A stretch of DNA of 11,001 nt from positions 1 through 11,001 of the forward strand of contig NZ_CAMLDV010000120.1 in the NCBI RefSeq assembly GCF_946478835.1, in the 5' to 3' direction. Below the pieces are notes generated by a model. The model did no database searches. It was not told the DNA's origin and saw only the letters and a list, made by a program, of their open reading frames with translations. The stretch is from an uncultured Bdellovibrio sp. (lineage in GTDB: Bacteria > Bdellovibrionota > Bdellovibrionia > Bdellovibrionales > Bdellovibrionaceae). Made by a program: the position numbers and the translations under genes. Shown piece after piece: positions 7,429 through 11,001 of this stretch. The first letter of the stretch is position 1; each line of letters begins with the position of its first letter.

Positions 7429-8154
7429 ATGAAACATAAAATTCGCCTTGGTGTGAATGTGGACCACGTAGCAACCCTACGTCAGGTTCGAGGTGGAACT
7501 ACGCCTTATCCGAATCTTTTGGATATGGTAAAGAAATCCGTGAAAGGTGGCGCTGAACAAATCACGATCCATCTTCGTGAAGACCGTCGTCATATTCAGT
7601 TGGAAGACTTAAAGCTTCTCTCGAAGTCTTGTCCTGTGCCTTTGAATTTGGAAATGGCAGCGACTCCGCAAATGGTTTCGTTTGCGAAAAAATACCGTCC
7701 TGATTGGGTGTGCTTTGTTCCTGAAAAAAGAGCCGAGCTAACAACAGAGGGTGGCCTTGACGTAAAGAAAGGCTTTAAGAAAATGGCTCCGATGGTTGAA
7801 AAACTTCAACGTATCGGTATCGAGATTTCGATGTTTATTGAGCCTTCCCTTGAGCAAGTTGAAGCGTCTTATGAAATTGGAGCTGACGCTGTTGAATTTC
7901 ACACAGGAAAATGGGTTCACCTCACAGGTCCTCGTAAACAAAAAGAATGGGATCGTTTGGTGGATGCAGCGGAGTGGGCCAATTACTTAGGTCTTAATGT
8001 TCACGCCGGTCATGGTCTTGATTATCACCATTCAAAACTCATCAACAAACTTCCCTACCTTCAAGAAGTGAACATCGGTCACTCGTTGATCTGTTACGCT
8101 CTTGAGGACGGTCTTGAAGCGTCTGTTCGTAAGATGAGAAAGATCTTAAAGTAA
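7429..8154 (+). CDS. pdxJ: Pyridoxine 5'-phosphate synthase
   Basis: PdxJ condenses 1-deoxy-D-xylulose 5-phosphate with 3-amino-2-oxopropyl phosphate to pyridoxine 5'-phosphate, the ring-forming step of DXP-dependent vitamin B6 synthesis. The 241-residue TIM-barrel protein is full length. It shows LGVNVDHVATLRQ at 7-19, ITIHLREDRRH at 45-55 and NLEMA at 73-77. EFHTG is at 156-160, NVHAGHGL at 190-197 and NIGHSL at 215-220. By alignment from memory, the catalytic His48, Glu75 and His195 correspond to His45, Glu72 and His193 of the E. coli enzyme. The start lies 1 nt after the glmM stop. The Shine-Dalgarno is weak (AGAG at 7415-7418), so translation probably depends on coupling to glmM. The stop overlaps the tsaE start by 1 nt. 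Confidence 0.97.
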   Translation: MKHKIRLGVNVDHVATLRQVRGGTTPYPNLLDMVKKSVKGGAEQITIHLREDRRHIQLEDLKLLSKSCPVPLNLEMAATPQMVSFAKKYRPDWVCFVPEKRAELTTEGGLDVKKGFKKMAPMVEKLQRIGIEISMFIEPSLEQVEASYEIGADAVEFHTGKWVHLTGPRKQKEWDRLVDAAEWANYLGLNVHAGHGLDYHHSKLINKLPYLQEVNIGHSLICYALEDGLEASVRKMRKILK

Positions 8155-8600
8155 TGTCGACAATCCTGAACTCGGAAAGAACAGTGAAGAATCTCATTGA
8201 GCTTAAAGAGTTCTGGAAAGAATTTTTGCCACACTTGAGTGATCGCTGCATTTTACTAATGAGCGGTGATGTCGGTGCTGGCAAAACGACGTCTGTGCAA
8301 ATGATTGCCGAAATCCTCGGGATGCGGGACGTTCAATCGCCGTCCTTTGCGATTCATCTGCGCTATGAAAACGCCGAAGGAAAATCACTAGACCATATCG
8401 ATCTTTATCGCTTGAAAGACGACGATGATTTAGAAAGCTCCGGCTTTTGGGATCTCTTCGCTCCGAAACAAGGTCTGATTATTATCGAATGGGCGAATCG
8501 CCTGGATTTTGATTATTTGCCGCTCAATTGGCAAAGAGTCGAAGTGAAGTTTGAAAAAACATCGGCAGAGTCTCGAAAAATCCTCTGCCGAGTCGTCTAA
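8154..8600 (+). CDS. tsaE: tRNA threonylcarbamoyladenosine biosynthesis ATPase TsaE
   Basis: TsaE is the P-loop ATPase that works with TsaB and TsaD to place N6-threonylcarbamoyl on A37 of ANN-decoding tRNAs. The 148-residue product is of normal length and carries Walker A GDVGAGKT at 38-45. The family signatures SPSF (62-65), HIDLYRL (81-87) and IEWANRL (111-117) are all present. ATG 8154 overlaps the pdxJ stop by 1 nt, and no clear Shine-Dalgarno is visible, so coupling to pdxJ is likely. It is the last gene of the operon; the bidirectional terminator begins within its stop codon. Confidence 0.95.
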   Translation: MSTILNSERTVKNLIELKEFWKEFLPHLSDRCILLMSGDVGAGKTTSVQMIAEILGMRDVQSPSFAIHLRYENAEGKSLDHIDLYRLKDDDDLESSGFWDLFAPKQGLIIIEWANRLDFDYLPLNWQRVEVKFEKTSAESRKILCRVV

Positions 8601-8620
8601 AAGGTACGCCGTACCTTTTT
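8599..8620. terminator. Bidirectional intrinsic terminator between convergent genes
   Basis: AAAAGGTAC (8599-8607) and GTACCTTTT (8611-8619) form a perfect 9-bp stem with a 3-nt loop. The plus strand ends in TTTTT and the minus strand in TTTT, so it can serve tsaE and the convergent nuclease gene. It begins inside the tsaE TAA stop and lies 14 nt past the nuclease stop. Confidence 0.85.
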
Positions 8621-8633
8621 GCATTGTCTTGCG

Positions 8634-9284
8634 TTAGTTATATCCGTTTTTATAAGCTAAATCGTAGTCAGGGAAGAATACTCTTTTCCAGACGGGGATC
8701 TGCTCGATATTTTCCGGAGAAAGAACTTTTTTAAGTTCAAAATCGCCAACAGGATTTCTGCCGACTTGTTTACGAACTCTTAAGCGGAATAAGTACGGAG
8801 CTTCCGTTTCTTTATAATCATTCGAGAATACGCCACGTTTATTGTCGAAAGCTTCTTTCGCGGCTTTGCTGTATTTGCTCACGACACCTTTATCAAAAGG
8901 GTAGATGAAATAAATCATGCCCCAACCTTGACGAAGCATTTCCTCATTCAAATCTTTTCCGTCTTTAAGTAATCGACCTAAGATACGTCCATGTTTATCG
9001 ACATCACTGTCTTCAGAAAGAATAAGAACGGAACCCTCCGGTGCCATTGCTCTTAAAGCGTCACGAGCTTTTAAAGAAACATCACCTTGAGTGTTCTTAT
9101 AAAAATCAACTTCGGGAGTATCAACACCCATCAAACGCACTTTGTATCTTTCGTCATCGTCAACACCCACGGCTGTCAGCGTATCGCCATCGTGAACGCT
9201 CACAACCTTTAAACGAATGCCTTCGGCAAAAAGAGTGGCAGGGAAAAGAAGGATCAATAATAAAAGACTGCGTAGGTAATTCAT
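8634..9284 (-). CDS. Exported thermonuclease (staphylococcal nuclease-like domain)
   Basis: This 216-residue protein has an N-terminal signal peptide of about 20 residues (hydrophobic 6-15, likely cleavage after LFA), with no lipobox cysteine. An SNase-fold domain follows. The staphylococcal nuclease active-site set, aligned from memory, is complete. Asp34 in HDGDT, Asp55 in GVDTPE (55-58), and Glu58 belong to the calcium and base side, and Arg50 and Arg100 (DKHGR) are the two phosphate-binding arginines. The family cleaves DNA and RNA with Ca2+. A C-terminal tail of about 45 residues beyond the domain (RKQVGRNP onward) contains several aromatic residues. It is expected to act in the periplasm or outside the cell. 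The start at 9284 lacks a clear Shine-Dalgarno. The gene lies downstream of a hairpin terminator and may have its own weak promoter, which I could not identify. Confidence 0.92.
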   Translation of the reverse strand: MNYLRSLLLLILLFPATLFAEGIRLKVVSVHDGDTLTAVGVDDDERYKVRLMGVDTPEVDFYKNTQGDVSLKARDALRAMAPEGSVLILSEDSDVDKHGRILGRLLKDGKDLNEEMLRQGWGMIYFIYPFDKGVVSKYSKAAKEAFDNKRGVFSNDYKETEAPYLFRLRVRKQVGRNPVGDFELKKVLSPENIEQIPVWKRVFFPDYDLAYKNGYN

Positions 9285-9320
9285 AAATTGCAGTCTTAAT
9301 TCGAGTAATCCGGAAACGCA

Positions 9321-9344
9321 AGAAGCCTCTAAATCGAGGCTTCT
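9321..9344 (-). terminator. Hairpin terminator after the exported-protein gene
   Basis: AGAAGCCTC (9321-9329) and GAGGCTTCT (9336-9344) form a perfect 9-bp stem with a 6-nt loop. On the minus strand it is followed by TTGCGTTT, an interrupted T run. It sits 41 nt past the stop of the 165-residue gene and 36 nt before the nuclease start, so it probably separates the PAD-partner transcript from the nuclease gene. Confidence 0.6.
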
Positions 9345-9385
9345 AAGTCAGTAGGAAATACTAAAGTGTCTAAAAAGCCGACGCT

Positions 9386-9883
9386 TTATTTGCTGCCTTT
9401 GCTTTTCTTATTCAAAGGATTCTTCTGTGACTGCGGAAAACGAGCGCCAATTCCGTGATCTTTTAGATTATTGGTAACCTCTTTGCAGTCGGAATAACCG
9501 GTGCGGTTTCGCCAAGCAATCTGTGCAGAGGGAGGAACTCCAGGTTGAGTGGAAACATTTAAAGTGATGCGTTTACGAAGATGACGATTGAACGATTTTT
9601 CAAAGGGACTGCAAGCTTCCGGAATCGTTTTAAAAACGACTTCGGAAACTTTACCCGAAGAACTGTCTTGCACACTTTCAACCGCCATAGGGCAGGTGAC
9701 AGTGTCTGACGACGAAGTGATTTTAATTTCAGCATGATCCAAATCACTGACATTCACAAAACCAGAAAGATTTTGTTTTTCCAGCCATGCATCATTGAGT
9801 TTGCAAGAGTAAAGAGGCTCAGCGGCAGAGGCGGTATTAAGAATCCCCAAGAAAAGAAATGTACTGAGAGCGGTTTTCATCAT
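9386..9883 (-). CDS. Exported protein of unknown function, coupled to a PAD-like gene
   Basis: I do not recognise a family for this 165-residue protein. It has a clear signal peptide (about 1-20, cleavage likely in TASA-AEP). The mature part has four cysteines (27, 64, 91 and 133), an even number compatible with two disulfides in the periplasm. The middle is rich in beta-type and serine/threonine stretches, and the tail is strongly basic (KNPLNKKSKGSK). There is no lipobox. The start has an excellent Shine-Dalgarno, AAGGAGGT, 5 nt before ATG 9883; a second ATG follows at 9880. The Shine-Dalgarno lies inside the last codons of the upstream PAD-like gene and the frames overlap by 4 nt (ATGA), so the two are almost certainly co-transcribed and translationally coupled. 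A role as partner, inhibitor or substrate of the PAD-like protein is possible but unproven. Confidence 0.85.
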   Translation of the reverse strand: MMKTALSTFLFLGILNTASAAEPLYSCKLNDAWLEKQNLSGFVNVSDLDHAEIKITSSSDTVTCPMAVESVQDSSSGKVSEVVFKTIPEACSPFEKSFNRHLRKRITLNVSTQPGVPPSAQIAWRNRTGYSDCKEVTNNLKDHGIGARFPQSQKNPLNKKSKGSK

Positions 9884-11001
9884 TTCTTACCTCCTTGAGG
9901 ACGGCAGTAGCGAATGGCATGACTCGAACAATGCAAGTTGCCTTGTTGGACGTGAGCAAAATGAGTGTCGATGTAATCTGTTTTTAATCCGAGGCCTTTT
10001 ATCTGCTTGTCGATGTCAGCTTTAAAGGCGGGATTGACAGGATCGGGCATGATATAGGTATTTCCGACAATCTCACCATTTGTGGGATTCGGAAATAAGG
10101 AAAGTCCTGTGCCCATAGCATACGACGCGGGCTGTTTATCGTAGTCCATCATACCCTGATAGATGTCGGGAATATCGAGAGTCTTTGGAGAACATTGAGG
10201 GTATTTTTGTTTCAGTTTAGCTAAAAGATCTTTTTTGAATTGTTGAATGGCTTTTTCAACAGATTCATTGAAGTCTTTAAATTCTTTATCTGACTCAATG
10301 ATTTTCGCCAAATCCTTGTTCGTCATTTGAAGGCATTCTTTGGCTTCTTCCATTTTTGCGTTTGATTTCAAATAACCGGCTTTTTTCATTTGACGTTGTA
10401 TTTTATTGAGGATTTCATTTTTGCGAGTGACCAGGCGCTGTCTTTCTTCAGCTGATTTAGGTTCCATATCGTCAAGGGCCTGAAGTTCCTTGTAGAGACT
10501 TTCAACTCTTGGGTCCGTGATCGAAAGAACGCCGGCAAAAGATTTGGTGATCGACAGTTCCCAAAGCAATTGAGAAACGCCTTTTCCCGAGCGAGTTTTT
10601 CCTGGAGACGGCGGTAAATTTTGTGATCTTTTGCTGGCCGTGTAAGCCGCACAAATTTCACGATACCCTGATTGTCTCACACGAGTGAGAAGCTCTTCGC
10701 CTGAGACTCCGGGAAAATCGAAAACTTTTCCGTCGGGATTTCCTTTTAAAACTTCAAGACCTTTTTTAGGACTCGCAAACGCCAAGGCAAAATCGCAAGG
10801 CGGTTTTTGCGAAGGGTCTTTGAGAGTTTTAAACATCTCATCTGTATGACCCACCTTAAGAAAATCAGAAGGCGTTTTCACTGCGGCTTCCATATTTGTG
10901 CAAGTGGATTTAGCGTAAGAGTCCCACTCATTGTTGGTAAAATGATCAGCTACTAAAAGACAAAGTCCGTTGACGGCTTCAATTTTTCCAACGCTGTTAC
11001 C
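9880..11001 (-). CDS. Protein-arginine deiminase (PAD)-family protein, N-terminus outside the window
   Basis: The frame is open from TGA 9880 to the window edge without a stop, giving 373 visible residues; the ATG at 10893 (visible residue 37) is internal. I read it as the catalytic domain of the vertebrate-type PAD family, which converts peptidyl-arginine to citrulline, usually with Ca2+. Aligned from memory to human PADs, SDFLKVGHTDEM (45-56) matches the segment SDWLSVGHVDEF, placing the catalytic His at 52 and Asp at 54. FASPKKGLEVLK (75-86) matches the LLASP segment, and LDIPDIY (275-281) matches IIDIPQLF. GLGLKTDYID then leads to GNLHCSSH (354-361), matching GEVHCGTN, so Cys358 is the nucleophile. 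Glu8 may be a calcium ligand. The first catalytic Asp lies outside the window. A helical, lysine/glutamate-rich insertion (about 100-243) is much longer than in animal PADs. Export is likely from its coupled exported neighbour, but the signal peptide cannot be seen. Confidence 0.85.
   Translation of the reverse strand, partial: GNSVGKIEAVNGLCLLVADHFTNNEWDSYAKSTCTNMEAAVKTPSDFLKVGHTDEMFKTLKDPSQKPPCDFALAFASPKKGLEVLKGNPDGKVFDFPGVSGEELLTRVRQSGYREICAAYTASKRSQNLPPSPGKTRSGKGVSQLLWELSITKSFAGVLSITDPRVESLYKELQALDDMEPKSAEERQRLVTRKNEILNKIQRQMKKAGYLKSNAKMEEAKECLQMTNKDLAKIIESDKEFKDFNESVEKAIQQFKKDLLAKLKQKYPQCSPKTLDIPDIYQGMMDYDKQPASYAMGTGLSLFPNPTNGEIVGNTYIMPDPVNPAFKADIDKQIKGLGLKTDYIDTHFAHVQQGNLHCSSHAIRYCRPQGGKK
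9889..9896 (-). promoter_or_regulatory. Strong Shine-Dalgarno within the PAD-like gene
   Basis: The minus strand reads AAGGAGGT here, near-perfect complementarity to the 16S 3' end. It is formed by the last Gln-Gly-Gly codons of the upstream gene and lies 5 nt before ATG 9883, which supports coupled translation of the pair. Confidence 0.85.

Noticed and set aside
9370..9390. A small AAAGC/GCTTT hairpin overlapping the stop of the 165-residue gene
   Set aside because: The stem has only 5 bp and its T run is part of the stem; the perfect 9-bp hairpin at 9321-9344 is the better terminator.
1..11001. Mobile elements, CRISPR arrays, tRNA or rRNA genes
   Set aside because: I saw no transposase, integrase, direct repeat arrays or tRNA-like cloverleaf; all gaps between genes are under 110 nt.

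Overview
The window looks like chromosomal DNA of a Bdellovibrio-like member of the Bdellovibrionota. Base composition is moderate, genes are tightly packed with many 1-4 nt overlaps, and the block tilS-ftsH-cdaA-cdaR-glmM-pdxJ-tsaE resembles arrangements I recall from deltaproteobacteria in the old sense. The species assignment is inference; no rRNA or other marker gene is present.

Left part, plus strand (1-4790): the tail of an unidentified gene and a terminator-like hairpin come first, then a possible small two-helix membrane protein. A Sad-type aldehyde dehydrogenase follows, overlapping tilS (tRNA-Ile2 lysidine synthetase) by 4 nt. After a 98-nt leader with a small hairpin comes ftsH, the membrane AAA+ zinc protease, which ends at a strong intrinsic terminator (4765-4791).

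Middle part, plus strand (4812-8600): one operon-like run of five genes with gaps of 1 nt or less. cdaA makes c-di-AMP, cdaR encodes a single-YbbR membrane partner, and glmM makes glucosamine-1-phosphate for cell-wall precursors. pdxJ makes pyridoxine phosphate and tsaE takes part in the t6A modification of tRNA. The first three match the cdaA-cdaR-glmM module known from Firmicutes, which ties c-di-AMP to peptidoglycan precursor supply. The ftsH terminator lies only 20 nt before the cdaA start, so the operon must be read through it or use a promoter upstream of it. A perfect 9-bp bidirectional terminator closes the operon against a convergent gene.

Right part, minus strand (8634-11001): three genes for probable exported proteins. 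A nuclease of the staphylococcal-nuclease/thermonuclease family has a signal peptide and all catalytic residues. Upstream of it, behind its own hairpin terminator, is a translationally coupled pair. The second gene of the pair encodes a 165-residue exported protein of unknown family. The first gene runs off the right edge of the window and is the main find: I read it as the catalytic half of a peptidyl-arginine deiminase (PAD, the vertebrate citrullinating-enzyme family). It has the GHxDE motif, a C-terminal NLHC active-site cysteine, and a helical insertion of about 120 residues that animal PADs lack. A PAD coupled to a small exported partner could be a protein-citrullinating system; any role in predation is speculation.
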